NCBI GenBank assembly: GCA_910592005.1 | Contig: CAJVPP010000070.1 | Span: 1 to 53,131, forward strand | Source: Funneliformis mosseae | Lineage: Eukaryota > Glomeromycota > Glomeromycetes > Glomerales > Glomeraceae | DNA length: 53,131 nt | Direction of reading: 5' to 3' | In this document: piece by piece, positions 11,867 through 24,074 of the stretch | Numbering within the stretch: position 1 is the first letter of the stretch | Layout of the letters: every line of letters starts with the position of its first letter | Program-made: the position numbers and the translations under genes | The notes under the pieces: generated by a model | What the model was told of the DNA's origin: nothing | What the model saw: only the letters and a program-made list of their open reading frames with translations | Database searches by the model: none

Positions 11867-12490
11867 CTAGTTTGTATTTTGTGAAATATGTTTTAGCAAG
11901 TTAAAATTCAACTTGTTGTCAAATTTGTCTCTGAATTTGAACCATTTAGAATCATTCATTAAGTTATAATTAAAGGAAGATTTAACTGGTCTTTTTTTTA
12001 TTAATGCAAATTGTTTTAAGAAATTAATTATTTTAGTTAAAACAATATAGTGGTTAGAGACAGAAAAGTCTATTTGAATAGTTTTGCAGTTAAGAATATT
12101 AAGCGTTAATTCAAATATCATAAAAACGTAGTCAATTCTAGATGAAGATGTTTTGTTGACAAAGGATGGATATAACATTCTGTCTTTTTTAAATCAAATA
12201 TTAAAAGCGTCATACAAATCGTAATGATTGAAAGAATTAATAAAGTTCAAATTGAAAGAGAAGTTATTAGAACAATCCATATCTGCATTTAAATCTCTAA
12301 TGAGAATGATATAAAGCTTATTTTTAATGGTATTATCTAATAATATTTTAAAAAACCAATTAATTGTTTTGTAATATCAGTTGAAGGATTGGTAGATGGG
12401 AGATAATAATTAACAACCAGTAATTTTTGTTTGTTTGTAAATTGAAGTTTTGCGTAAATAATTCTATCAAATTTAGAGTCATAGATAAAA
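11867..12490 (-). pseudogene. LINE endonuclease (exonuclease/endonuclease/phosphatase fold), broken
   Basis: Minus-strand reading gives, in order, DRIIYAKLQFTNKQKLLVVN, then IILIRDLNADMD (normally GDLNAD), then SRIDYVF and the C-terminal FSVSNHYIV (normally SDH). These are the landmarks of the AP-endonuclease-like domain that nicks the target in non-LTR elements. At least one frameshift and one stop separate the pieces, and the SDH aspartate is replaced by Asn. The protein would be inactive even if it were expressed. Confidence 0.75.
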
Positions 12491-12749
12491 ATGTGTTTAG
12501 TAATACAAGGGCTAAAGGAAAGGCTAACACTAGTTTCAGTAGGACAGGAGTTTTAATTATTACTAAAAAAAGTGGTATAATCAGAGAAGTTACGGTTGAA
12601 AATGAAAGTAATTCCCTTAAAATTAGTTTCCTATAAACTTATGATGTTAAATTGATTAGTTGAATATAAAGAAAAAAGGTAATTTTATTTTGCAGGATCA
12701 TTGAAAGAATGAATGTTATGTGTTGCAATTCTAAGATTAGATAGAAAGG

Positions 12750-14340
12750 AGTGTAAGAACTAGAAGTATTTGTGTAATTTATTGTAGAAACAGTAATCAT
12801 AATAGTAATAATAATTATTGTTAAAAGCTGCTGTGTAGCGTTTTATTACTTTGTCAAAGTCTTCAGTTAAAGGTTCAAAAATTTGTGTATCATGTTTGTT
12901 AAGAATATTTTTGTTGAGAAGAGTGGTTTGGAAATCATGACAAGACTTAAATAACTTATTGAGTACAGGAATGAATTCTGATATATATTATTATTATTTC
13001 TGACAAATAAGTATTAGTTGTTCATTTGTTTGTTTTTGTAAATGAGCAGTGCAAAGATCAGTATTGATATGTGAAGATTTTTGATCTACTTCAATAGCAG
13101 ATTCTAGTAAGTTGTTGTTAAATTCTCCTGTTTTAGCAGAAGTGATGATTTTGATATGAAGGGCTTTTTCAACGACGGCTAAACATTGCTGTGAAAACTT
13201 AAATTTAACACAAAGATTAGTGAGCGTATTGGAAATAGAAATAAGTTAGAAAGTAACGAATTGTTTAAAATCTGGATTATAGATTGAGTTACCTTTCATA
13301 GTACTATTGTTTAATTTTAGAGTAGAAAGAACTTCAGTTTTCATAAAATCATATATGGAGTTATCGTCTGCTCAGTGTAATTTTAATTTATCAGTGAAAG
13401 AGTTAGGAAAAGATGTATTAGCATTAGGCTTTGGAGGTAGAAGTAGGGAGGTCTTTTCTTAGAAGTCTCTTGAGAACTTTTGGGTTATTGCAGGGTCTTG
13501 GTCACGTGAGTAAAAATAATATTATTATGAACAGCGTCTCTTACAGGATTTCATTTAAATGCAATATAATTATTGAATTAAGCAGGTTGGAATCTTTGAT
13601 ACAGATTTTGTATGCTACAATCTTTAAGAGTTTAATGACGTTTAAGATAAAAAAATGTAATATGATGCATTAATAAGCAGATAGCACAAAGTTTAACTTT
13701 TGGGTTAATTCACTTAAGTTTTTTGTTATTCAAAGTTAAATTCTTGATATCCATAGTAGCTTGAGTATCTTTTTTGTTAAGAAAATAAAAAAATGCATGT
13801 TGTAAGTAATTGTAATTAGACTGAGCTCTAGGAATGATTCAGGTAATGGTAGAGATTATATTGCTGATGTCTTAGAGGTCATATAATGTAATATTATAGG
13901 AAAGGTTAGTAAGTTTAGCTGAAAAAGTGAAGCGAGCTTAAATATTATTTCTGGAAAGACTGCAAGGATAGTAATAGATCATATCATTTAAAAGGTAGAT
14001 GTCATCTTCTTTTTTTAGTTCTTCAAGGTTAGCTTCCTCATCAAAGGTGATCGTAGCTCTTTGCTAAAGATTTTTAGTTTTCATAGTGAAACGGATGATA
14101 TTTTCAAATCTAGAAAATAGTTTGCATAACCTAGTTTCTGTGGCATCTAGAGGAATTTTTATAACTATAATTGACTGATCAGGTATGTAGAAGGCAGATT
14201 TTTTTATATCTAATAGTTAAAACATAATGTTATTCATATTAGAAAATTTGAATTTGCAAAAAATATCACATTCAGATTTGTCTACAAAAGCAAGCGAAGA
14301 AATTGATCATCAAAGTTTAACATAATTTATACAAAAAATA
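12750..14340 (-). pseudogene. LINE ORF1-like region, decayed
   Basis: The minus-strand frames here contain the protein-like stretches SAFYIPDQSIIVIKIPLDAT, RLCKLFSRFENIIRF and DEEANLEELKKEDDIYLLND, which resemble an RNA-binding (RRM-like) ORF1 protein. A possible zinc-knuckle-like segment (KVKLCAICLLMHH) lies near 13700. Stops interrupt the frame, one at a likely Trp site just before INPKVKLC. The ORF1 identity rests on position upstream of the endonuclease and on general character. Confidence 0.45.
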
Positions 14341-14360
14341 TTTGTATAATATTAATTTTT

Positions 14361-14419
14361 AACAATCAATTTTTCTGCAGCCAATAATCAGAATTTTACG
14401 ATTTTAGGCTTGTTGGAAT
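14361..14419 (-). repeat. Right inner inverted block (59 bp)
   Basis: This is the inverted partner of 4804-4862. It borders the 5' end of the LINE. The two blocks would form a near-perfect palindrome if the LINE were removed, meeting at ATTGATTGTT/AACAATCAAT. Confidence 0.75.
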
Positions 14420-14722
14420 TATTTCATTGAGAAGAATCCGAATCTAAAATTAGTTTTATAATATTTTTTATTAATTCAAGCCAGCTCAAACAAAGAATTA
14501 CTTTTAAATTTAATCTAATAATAAGAATATATAATTAATTAATAAAAATTTTAATAATCATAAGAATTTTAACAGTAATGTATAACTTAATCTAATATTT
14601 ATATTTTTATATTTCTGAATATATTCTGATATAATTTAAATAAATAAAATAAAGTTTACTTTAATAAAAAATTTTTTATAAACAATTTTTTTGATATACA
14701 AATCTTTTTGTATTGGAACATA

Positions 14723-16225
14723 TTATTTTTTTTTTGTGAGCATGAGCATTAATCCTAATTCTTTTTTTTTATATTTTTTTCTACCAGAATTTCAAATACA
14801 TATAGATAAATTGTATTAGCTTTAATATCATATCATTTGATTGATATCAGATCTATATCAGTTCTGTCAGAAAAACTTGTTTTACTGGAAAACTTGTTGT
14901 TTTATTAAAAAATGTATTAGTCAATATTAATAATTGATCTTTATATTTGTAATTATTTACTTCGCAATGCTTTTCATTTTCTAGAAAAAGTTATACTATC
15001 AATAATGTTAATAGGTTTACTTATTTTTTATTTATTACAAATTAAAATCATGTAATGTAAAACAAAAAAAGGTCTAGCATGTTAATATTGTTTACAGTTG
15101 TTTTCATAAATCGCAGGATATTTGGCAAATTTTTTACTAACTCAGGTTGTCAAAATAACAATAAACATGTGATATAATATAAATAACACATTTGAATTTT
15201 AAACGCTTTACACAAAAATACAAATTATTTAAGTTGCCAGATCACTATTAAAAACATTATTTTTCTAGCAACCTGAATTGCTAGATTATTGGAAAGCACT
15301 AGGCAACAAATTTGCTGCATATCATGTAACTTTTAAAAATAGCTCAGCCTGATCATCTGGTCACTTAAATCAAACAACGTGACTCTGACCTAATAGTTTT
15401 TTTTAATTAGGACCCGTATCATAAAAATAATAGTCCTGACTTGAAAAAAATTCAAGTCAGGTTAAATAACTCAATCATTTTCAGAGCTCTGATATTTTTT
15501 ACTTCACATTATGGTGATAAAGTTCAAACTATTAATACTTTTAATCATAATATTTATAACTTTTAAGATATCTTTTGATTTAATAAACAATATTTTTAAA
15601 ACTTATCTATTTTTTATTAATTATTCTTATATTACAAGTATTAAATTTTTTTTTAAAAAGAAGAGAGCATTACATTTGTAAATAATTGTAAACTTTTAAT
15701 TATCCTAGTTTTAAGTAAGGATGTTTGCAAATTCGATGAGAAGGATATATTCTTTGATGATATTTTAATTGTTAAGGTGTAAAAAATAATGTATAATTTG
15801 ATATTTATATCAATGTTTAAATTATGAGTATAACGTGATTAATAAAATATATGGTAGAAAGAAACTCAATTTTGAATATTTATCAAATTCTTTATATATT
15901 TTCTTGTATTTAATAATAATTTTATTTTGTTTATAGATAGTTATGAATTTGTGTTTATATAATAATAACTTAGTTAATCTTTATTTTTATGAGAAATTAA
16001 AAGTTTAATAATGAATTATTTAAATTGATTTAAGATCAAATTATCTTTTGGAATATATAATAAATTCTGCTCTTTAAGCTAATTTGTTATAAATTACCAA
16101 AACTTCGATAAAATATTAAAAACTCATATTTTGCAGATTTAAGAAAGATACATAATTTCTGCTCTTTAATGTGAACAAAAATGTCTAGATAGTTGAAAAA
16201 TTAACTTTTACATAATATACCATGC
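14723..16225. other. AT-rich intergenic with small hairpins
   Basis: No gene is seen. A perfect 11-base hairpin (CCTGACTTGAA, five A, TTCAAGTCAGG) lies at 15435-15461. The pair AATGCTAG-like/CTAGCAACCTG around 15260-15285 also suggests a small fold-back sequence. Otherwise this is featureless AT-rich DNA. Confidence 0.5.
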
Positions 16226-16227
16226 AA

Positions 16228-16388
16228 TATGGGTTGATTGCTAGGAAAATCAGGTTCCAGAAATTTTTTAGCAAAATTGAGATTTTTATTGCATTTTAGT
16301 TTTTGATATTATTAGATTAAAATGTATTAAGTTCATAATTTTAGTCAAAATTTTCTCAGAACCTGATTTTCCTAGAAACACTTCCATA
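16228..16388. mobile_element. MITE family A, copy 1 (161 bp)
   Basis: The left end reads TATGGGTTGATTGCTAGGAA with AATCAGGTTC following. The right end carries GAACCTGATTTTCCTAGAAA and ends CCATA, forming a long imperfect inverted repeat. The interior is non-coding. A second copy of the same length is at 35283-35443. It is bordered by AA on the left and TA on the right, consistent with a mutated TA duplication. Confidence 0.85.
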
Positions 16389-16783
16389 TAGTGATCAAAA
16401 GAAAAAAAAGTGTAAAGTATCACATTTTAAAAAATTTAATAATATACTTTTACGAGTTTTAGCTTAAAATGGTAGCCTTTTTTTTCAATACTTAGTATAT
16501 TTTTTATTATTCTTATATGGCAATTCGATGAAGAGAAGTTTTTTTTTTAAAAAAAATAGTATATTTTTTATTATTCTTTAATATATCTTTTAGCTCTTTT
16601 GATTGAGTTCTTGTATATCTTACAATTTACAATCAATATCTTGGTCATAATCTATCATAATTGACTAGTACTGATTTATTAAGAGATCAATTATTTGACT
16701 AATTCAATATGATTATGTTATGTTACAAGTTAATGATCTATCCTACATATAAATTTCAATTTTGGATAATGTGATTTTGCTGC

Positions 16784-16960
16784 TCTAATTTAAAATTAAG
16801 GCAAATTAAAAATTGAGACATGCAGTGATCTAAGTTGATTATTGTTCTAATTTAAAATTAGAATAAATTAGAAACTGAAATAAGTGGTATCCCAAGTTGA
16901 CTATTTGCACTAATTTAAAATTGGAGCAAATTTGAAACTGAACTATTGTCTCTAATAAAA
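16784..16960. repeat. 63-bp tandem repeat, about 2.8 units
   Basis: Units start CTAATTTAAAATT at 16784, 16847 and 16910, an exact 63-base period. They share an internal segment near GAAACTGA and AAGTTGA. Divergence between units indicates an old array. Confidence 0.75.
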
Positions 16961-16976
16961 AAAGCTACAATTGATC

Positions 16977-17205
16977 ATCTTCTCTAGTATTACTACTAAG
17001 TTTTTTACCTTCACATAATCTTAGAAATATTTGTCACCTTATAACATACCTTACATAATTTCTATTTTATAAGTATTCTGAGAATTTGGAATTTTTTTAG
17101 GTGTGAAATAATATTTGTTCACAATTTATTTGTCACATGGTTAATTTTTTAATATGTCAACTAAAAGTCATGTAGGGTAAAAAACTTGGTGGTAATACTG
17201 AAGAT
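16977..17205. mobile_element. MITE-like inverted-repeat element (about 229 bp)
   Basis: The left end contains AGTATTACTACTAAGTTTTT and the complement of the right end contains AGTATTACCACCAAGTTTTT. Both are flanked by ATCTTC and TTACC. The roughly 30-bp inverted repeats enclose AT-rich non-coding DNA. The exact ends and target duplication are unclear. Confidence 0.65.
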
Positions 17206-18226
17206 AAATTTATTCTATTTGAGAGTATAAGCTCTTATCCTATTCTGTAACTGTTTTTTTCACGTGATATTTACTTTAAAAAAATTTATTTATACATAGA
17301 TACAGGTTAAAGTTTATACCCAGATATATTTTAAGGATGCCTATACTGGAATAGCTCAATTAATTATTAAAGCATGTGATTTATTATAGCTAAGTTCAGG
17401 TATTAAATTCGAGATACCTCAATTTAAAATTTAAATTTAGACTACCCAAAATTGAAATTTCAGTTCTAGGCAAAATGGATCTACCCTAATTTAAAGTTGA
17501 AGTAGATCGCAACTTAAGGCATAATAATTATATGAAAGGCGGTCAGCATAGTGAACTTGCTTATATCATTTATTGATCATTTATTGATCATATATAAATG
17601 AATTATCACATTATATAAAATCAGCTGATCTTAAATTAAAAGCTTCAGACAATACAGCATATGATCAGACAAATTTTACAAATTAATAAATTCAATATTT
17701 TAAATTATGTATAATGTGATTTTAAATAGTAAATCAAAGATTAGGCATTATAAATAAGTTAGCTAAGTACTAAAATAAATAATTAAGTAAATTACATAAT
17801 AAATTAATTTTTTTAGATCTAAGATTTAGGCAAAATCATAAATGCATAGCTAATCTATATTGACTATAATATTTGATATTTTAGATTATGTAGAATATAA
17901 TATAAAAGTATTACAATAAAATTTTAAATAATATAAAAGTTAGCTTTAAGCCAAATTTTTTGAATATTTTAAATATAAATCATGTTATTATAATTATATT
18001 AATTTTGATAAAATGTTACTTCTAATATAACTTACCTAATAATATTATATTTCAATAAAATTTAATATATTATTTTATTATATTAAAATGCAGCTACTTG
18101 TAAAAATTTAACATCTATTATTATGTAAGATTTCTTATTAGAGCATTTTTATATGTGATAAAAATGAATAAATGATCAGCAAATTGATCAGCAAAATGTG
18201 ATAAAATTAAGCATATTCGCTATACT
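17206..18226. other. AT-rich intergenic, no gene seen
   Basis: No coding signal is seen. The only structure is a short tandem duplication of TCATTTATTGA near 17568-17590. Confidence 0.5.
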
Positions 18227-18380
18227 GAGGCAGTCAGTAGAAAAGGAAGAAATTCACTTTTTATTCAAAAATATTTTTATTGGTTTACTCTGTTGATTAT
18301 GATCATGTAAATAAAACTAGCTTAATAACTAAAATTACTTTAAATTTATAGATTTTCTCTTTTTCGATTGACCGTCTCCC
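18227..18380. mobile_element. MITE family B, copy 1
   Basis: The left end reads GAGGCAGTCAGTAGAAAAGG and the complement of the right end reads GGGAGACGGTCAATCGAAAA followed by AGAGAAAAT, an imperfect inverted repeat. The interior carries AGCTTAATAACTAAAATTA, shared with copy 2 at 19187-19338. Confidence 0.75.
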
Positions 18381-18705
18381 AAATGTTCAAGAAATATTTC
18401 TTACAATTATGGCTGCTAATTAAAGCATTATAAATTTTTGTCTCTTTAACTAGCACTAATTCATTAAACTAATATAATATTTGTATTAGAAATAGGTATT
18501 TCGTGATATTATATATACACAAAACTTTTTACTAATAAAATAATTCATAATTAGAGATAGACAAGACTGCTAATTCTTTTTACATTTAAAAGTAAAGATA
18601 ATATTTTACATGTATAAAATTAACATTTTGACTTAAAACTAAATTTATTTGATAAAAAATATTCGTTTCAGTCTTAAGTAATTATTACTTAAGTAGAACT
18701 GATTA

Positions 18706-18877
18706 CAGACAACTCTTGTTATAATGAACTCTATATCTTAGACCTCAACTTTGCTATAAGGCTATAGTAAAGATTTTAAGAGATTTGATTGGCTAATTCG
18801 CTATAACAAGAGTATTTTTATTATATTTGTTCAAAAAATTCGTTATATCAAGAGTTTGCTATATCAAAAGTTGACTG
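18706..18877. mobile_element. Pogo-like MITE (about 172 bp) with TA duplication
   Basis: The left end is TA then CAGACAACTCTTGTTATAAT. The complement of the right end is TA then CAGTCAACTTTTGATATAGC. Ends of the form CAGTCAACTC with nearby TATAAC are typical of pogo/Tigger-type Tc1-mariner elements. The TA dinucleotides at 18704-18705 and 18878-18879 fit their target duplication. The interior is non-coding and repeats CTCTTG(A/T)TATA. Confidence 0.75.
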
Positions 18878-19186
18878 TATATATAATTTATTTTTCAATA
18901 GTTGACATAAGATATTTAATTTCTATTGTATTAATTATTCATTTATAAACTCAATTAAATTTATTATATTTAAAATTATTGATGATAGAAATAGGAAGTA
19001 AGTAATTTAATTTCTATTAGACTAAATTAAATCTCTTTATAATAATAATATTAATATAATCTATAGCGTATTTAATTTTTATAATATGATTTATTTATAT
19101 ATAATTTATAAACTTAACTAAATTTATATTTGATTCTTCAATGTTTAAAATTATAGAATATAAGTTAATTGATTTTTATAATATGA

Positions 19187-19338
19187 GAGGTAGTCAGTAG
19201 AAAAAGAAAAAATCTACTTTTAGCCAAAAATTTTTTTATTAGTTCACTTTACTAATTATGGTCATATGAACAAAATTTAGCTTAATAACTAAAATTATTC
19301 AAAATTTGTAGATTTTTCCCTTTTCTATTAAATACCTC
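19187..19338. mobile_element. MITE family B, copy 2
   Basis: The left end reads GAGGTAGTCAGTAGAAAAAG and the right-end complement reads GGAGGTATTTAATAGAAAAG. The size and interior (GCTTAATAACTAAAATTATT) match the copy at 18227-18380. Two copies within 1 kb suggest local spread or duplication. Confidence 0.75.
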
Positions 19339-22300
19339 CTATTTTATTAATTTATTTAAAAAATAAAATACATATAAATTTGACTAAACTTTTATTTAAA
19401 AATTATTTATAGTTTGTTTTATTATATAAATTTAAATAATAAAAGTATTTATCTTTATTTATATTTAATATGACTTTGAATAATAAATAACTTAATTTTA
19501 ATGTTACATTTTATGTATTTAACTTTTATTTATTAAAAATATTTAAGATATTTAATTTATATTTATAAATTTTATTTTATAGAAACATATAATATTTGGA
19601 AAAATCAAAATTGAAATGATTTTGAATTTGAAGATTAAAATATATCATTTTTAGATAATAATAATTTAATATAATATTTTAATAATATAAGAATTTCGAA
19701 TAATAATAATTATTTTTTTTTATAAATAAAAAAGTTTTTAAAGTATATAATCTTTAATAATAAATTTGATAATTTTTTTATTTATTAAATTTGTTATTAA
19801 TAAGAATTAAATATTATGTATTTATATTAATTAATATAATATTAACAAAAATATAGTAATTAATATATTATTTAAATTATCTATTAATTTAATGATAAAA
19901 AATTAATGATTAATAAAATCAATTACTAGAAAATTAAATTTACATATTATTGAATTAAAAATATAATAAGATTAAAATATTTGCAGATTCTAGTGATTTT
20001 TTTAATAGCTTATTAGATTTATCTTATTAATGTATTATTTTATCATAAAATTGTAAAATTGATTAAAATATATTAATTTAAATTTTAAAATAATAAAGAT
20101 AAAATTAAAGAAAATAATAACTGAAATATAATTTTTTTTTTAAAAATAACAAAATAAGATATTAGATAATCTTAATTAAAAATATTTAAATCATAATATT
20201 TTTTATTAGTTTAATAGAGATATATATAATAAATAAGAAGAATACAATAAAAAAATAAATTAATGTTAAATCTAAACATACTTTGATCTAAAAACTATAT
20301 TTGATATATAAAGTAAAATTGATTTTTTCTAACAGATTTTCTCTTATATTTAAATATAATAATTTATATTTATTATTATTTATATTTCTTTTTATAAATT
20401 AATATATATTTATTATAATATTTAGAATTATTAAATGTAAAAATATCAAAAATTCAAAGTTATATTAATTTAATGAAAATCTTTACAATTATTGATATAC
20501 CTATAAATTATCTATATAACTTTAATCTAAAATTTTATAAATGATTTTGATTTACTAATGAATGATAAATAATAAGTAATATTATAATTGAATATTTAAA
20601 AGATTATTATTTATTTAAATTTATTAATTTTTTTAACTTTTGATAAAACATATGAAAGAATTTTTTTTTAAAATATAGTTAAAGATTGCCTTTCCTTAAT
20701 ATTTATAATTATATAATAGTTTTATTACTTAATCTTTTAAAAATGATGATAATTTTATATAAAATTAAAAGAAATGAAAAATTATTCTTTATAAATTTAT
20801 TATGAAAGTATATCTATTATAAATTAGTAATTTAGTTAATTTCATTTATCAGATCAAAATTTCAAACAGATAGTCTGAGCAATATAATTATTCAAAATTG
20901 ATTTCTATATTATATCATTACTAATTTTAGATTTATTTTATCAATCATCAAGAGTTACAATATATATAGAGATTTTTTTTTAAAATGTCTTTTTTTTTTA
21001 TTTTTTGCATATTAACTTTTATTGTTCTTTTAAGCGTGCATTTTTTTCAATAAATCTAGTTATTTATTAACTATTAATATAATAAATATAATAAATACTT
21101 TGACACATTTTAATCTTTTTAAATATTATGTATATAATAATATGAATGTTTTACTAGTTAAGTATTTTATATAATTTTAAAATAGATTTATTATGATAAT
21201 TAATCATATAACTGGATCTTTAAAAGATAGATATATTTAATATATTTTTGCCTTTTACCTCTATTGCTTTAGCTAAAAAATTAGATTTATCTATTTTTTA
21301 TCTATTTCATCATAGCAGTATATATAATAAAACTATATTTTATTAGTATCTTTATTACATTCTTTATATATAAAATAAATATTTTCTATATGCTTATTAA
21401 CATAATATGATAATAACATTCTTTTAAGCTTAAAAATATTTATTTCAATATATTAAAATATATCTTTCTTTACTAATAATATATGATAAATTCTAGTAAA
21501 ATCAAAAATTTAATTTTGTAATAAACTAAAATAATAAAATATTTATGAATGCATTAAATATAATATAAATTAAAATATTTTATTAAAAATTAATAAACGT
21601 TAAAAAAAATTGTAAATTTATATTAAATTTAATAGGTAAGTAATTCTTATTAGAAAATTTGTTAAGTTATTATATATCTGAAGTTACATTATAAAATAGG
21701 AATTAAAGTTCTTTGTGAATATAGTTAAATAAAGTATCTTTTACTAATGAAATAAAAAACTTTGAAGGAATTTTTATGATGAAGATCAACTGATTCTAAA
21801 TGAAAATTTAATTATGTATCTCTTCATAAAATTATAGAAACTTATAAATATATAACAAATTTATTTGCTATTAAGAGTATTTTTATTTTTCTCTATGAAT
21901 ATTCTTTCTTGTATCTGATGTTTTTCACTGAAAATTTAAATGATAAATAGGATATATAAATTAATAAATCAAAAGCTCATCATAGTCATAATTATAAATC
22001 ACTATAAATATTCTTCATAATTCTTGATGATTATAATATAAATACAGTATTATTTATTTTATAATTATTCTTGATTAATATATTATTAAAATTTAATTAG
22101 TAGTTTTTAATATTTACATTATTTGAAATAATATTCTCTATTTTACTTTATAAAAATTTCCTTTATCTTTTTTGATTTTATTATAATTACTCTCCATCTT
22201 ACTTTATAATATTTTTAACATTTTTCCTTTATCCTTTCTTTATATATTTTATTATTCCTGAGTATGTATATTTTTATTGAATTTTTTAACAATACATCAC

Positions 22301-22980
22301 TATTTTTTCAAAAGTTTCTTTTTGTAATGTTTTTTAATCATATATTAATATGAAAATCTTCTTTATTATAAAATTCTTCAAACTGTATTATAAGATTTAC
22401 TGATTTCTAAGAAGGTTTTAGTTACATTCTTTACAACTAATTTAACAATTTTAAATAATGAAAAGTTTATCATTAAATAATCTTGGTATGTGTATTTTTA
22501 TTTTTATTTTTATTTATTTATTTTTTATTGTTTGAGGTTACCTTTTTGGTTTTACTAATTGAAAATTTTTTAATACAGACAGATGGATAATAAACAAATG
22601 AAATAGAATGGAAATATGAAGAGTAGATTCAAACAAAGAAATCAGAAGTAAGAAGATGAAGAGTAGAATTTAAAGAAAGAAATCAAATGAGAAAAATATG
22701 ATATAAATTTAAATTCTTAGATTTTAATTTAATTTTTGGTTTTTTGATTTATTTTTAATTAGAAATGTAATGGGTATTTTATAGGAGGGACTAAAATGTA
22801 AAATGTAATATATAAAATTATTTAATAAAAAAAAACATATATTTTGATTAATTTAAAATTAAAAATAAAATTTGGTTTACTTTATTAAAATTTTTGCTTC
22901 AAATATTTCATTTGTTTAATATTCCTTGATCCTTAAAATTATAACTACCACGATATATAATTTCCATAATTTCTATTTTG
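19339..22980. other. Extremely AT-rich desert
   Basis: Almost 3.6 kb of DNA with very little G or C, no ORF of note and no recognisable repeat family. In fungal genomes such blocks are usually decayed repeats. I can identify nothing specific. Confidence 0.6.
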
Positions 22981-23117
22981 TAAAAAAAAAAAAAATGAAA
23001 ATCATTTGCATCAGCAAAATTCTTTGACTATACCATTATGAGCCTTTCAATTTATCAGATATAACAATATGTTACTTTTATTTGAGATGGTACGAAACCA
23101 TGATCTGCAGAACCAAC

Positions 23118-23381
23118 TTAGCTTCCTCTTCCTTCTAGGTAGAATTTTCCAATCAACAATGCACTCAAATTCATACTCACCAATTGAAAGGAAGAAATAA
23201 CGTTATCCACTCTATCATTGTAAGAAATTAATGAAATAACCTTTTCAATATCGGGTCTTTTATCGCCCCAGCAGTTGTAGATACTCCAAAGGTTCATGTC
23301 AATCATTACATTTTTTTCTAAAAAAAAAAAATTTAATAAATAATTTATTATTAGGCCACGCTCATTAGCATTTTCGGTCAC
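23118..23381 (-). pseudogene. Protein-like fragment, unassigned
   Basis: The minus-strand frame is richer in G+C than the desert to its left. It reads as protein at MIDMNLWSIYNCWGDKRPDI and VSMNLSALLIGKFYLEGRGS before a TAA. The apparent start is not an ATG. A poly-T run ending in AG at about 23310-23330 could be an acceptor, giving an exon that begins just before MIDMNLW. No upstream exon is recognised. It may be the last exon of a gene or a remnant. Confidence 0.3.
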
Positions 23382-23448
23382 GTCACCCGGCCAGTGTCAC
23401 CTTAACAAAAAAAGTAAAAAAATTATCACATAACTCTAAAATATAATT

Positions 23449-23745
23449 GTCCGAAGCGACTATTTACTTCTAGACATGATATCAGAAATTCTGTCTGTTC
23501 AAGCCAATAGAATTTTGAGCGACGTAACATTGTGTTACATACAGTATAACTAAAAATAGAAATTCAACATTTTGTGTGATACAATAAATGTAACGCAGAT
23601 CGTTCATAAATTTGTGTTAGATATCATATCATAATATATATCAATTATTTTAAAATTTCCATATCATATTAGTATGACGATATGTAACACTTGATATGAC
23701 GAAAATATATCATAAACACACTGTGCGAAATCCGACGCTTCGGAC
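23449..23745. mobile_element. Inverted-repeat element (about 297 bp)
   Basis: The left end GTCCGAAGCG and the complement of the right end GTCCGAAGCG are identical 10-mers, followed by weaker similarity (ACTATTT against TCGGATTT). The interior holds palindromic ATATCATATC runs. This is a MITE candidate with no clear target duplication. Confidence 0.5.
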
Positions 23746-23869
23746 CCCGTTTTACTAGTTTTATTAATACTATTGTATTCAATTCTTTCATTTATAAATA
23801 ATTTTAAATGTGAGAAGAAGGTTTTTTAATAATAAGCAATTGAATATTTATGATGTAACTATTATTCAA

Positions 23870-24040
23870 TAAAAATTAATTAAATCAGTATTGCCTCGCA
23901 ATTCAATTTATTAAATGCTTAACGCTAATCACTAAATGTTATTAATTAAAACTACAATAATAATCGAAAATGAAAATATTAAAACAACGAAATTAACGAA
24001 ATTACAGCATAAAATTATGAAGTTATGACGAAAGCGATAA
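23870..24040 (+). repeat. Dispersed repeat C, copy 1
   Basis: This segment (with CTAAATGTTATTAATTAAAA, CTACAATAATAA and ACAACGAAATTAACGAAA) aligns by eye with about 26620-26800, with moderate divergence and small gaps. It is non-coding. Confidence 0.5.
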
Positions 24041-24074
24041 TATCGCAAGGAATAAAGGGAAGGAATTAAGGTGA

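Larger units (their letters stand above)
4863..14360 (-). mobile_element. Degenerate LINE-type retrotransposon, hAT-interrupted
   Basis: Read on the minus strand, this is a non-LTR retrotransposon of about 7 kb once the inserted hAT (7701-10181) is removed. The order is an ORF1-like region, apurinic-type endonuclease, reverse transcriptase, RNase H, then a 3' tail with AATAAA and poly(A) at 4863-4869. Each domain is recognisable by motifs but broken by stops and frameshifts, so the copy is dead. Stops often replace expected Trp codons. The 3' poly(A) and the domain order are typical of LINEs and exclude an LTR element. There is no direct target duplication. The flanks are the inverted 59-bp blocks instead. 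Confidence 0.85.
4295..14722. mobile_element. Outer inverted-repeat shell, Tc1/mariner-like ends
   Basis: At 4295 the plus strand reads TATGGTCCGGTGCAAAAAGA. The complement ending at 14722 reads TATGTTCCAATACAAAAAGA, and the match continues into TTTGTA on both sides. A terminal inverted repeat next to TA is the form of Tc1/mariner ends. The DNA inside each end (about 4330-4800 and 14420-14690) is too decayed to show a transposase. The shell now encloses the LINE and hAT elements, so it would be the oldest layer. The nature of the outer element is inferred from its ends alone. Confidence 0.45.

Noticed and set aside
12427..12636. Plus-strand 69-codon frame
   Set aside because: It lies opposite the LINE endonuclease region, where the minus strand shows clear domain motifs.
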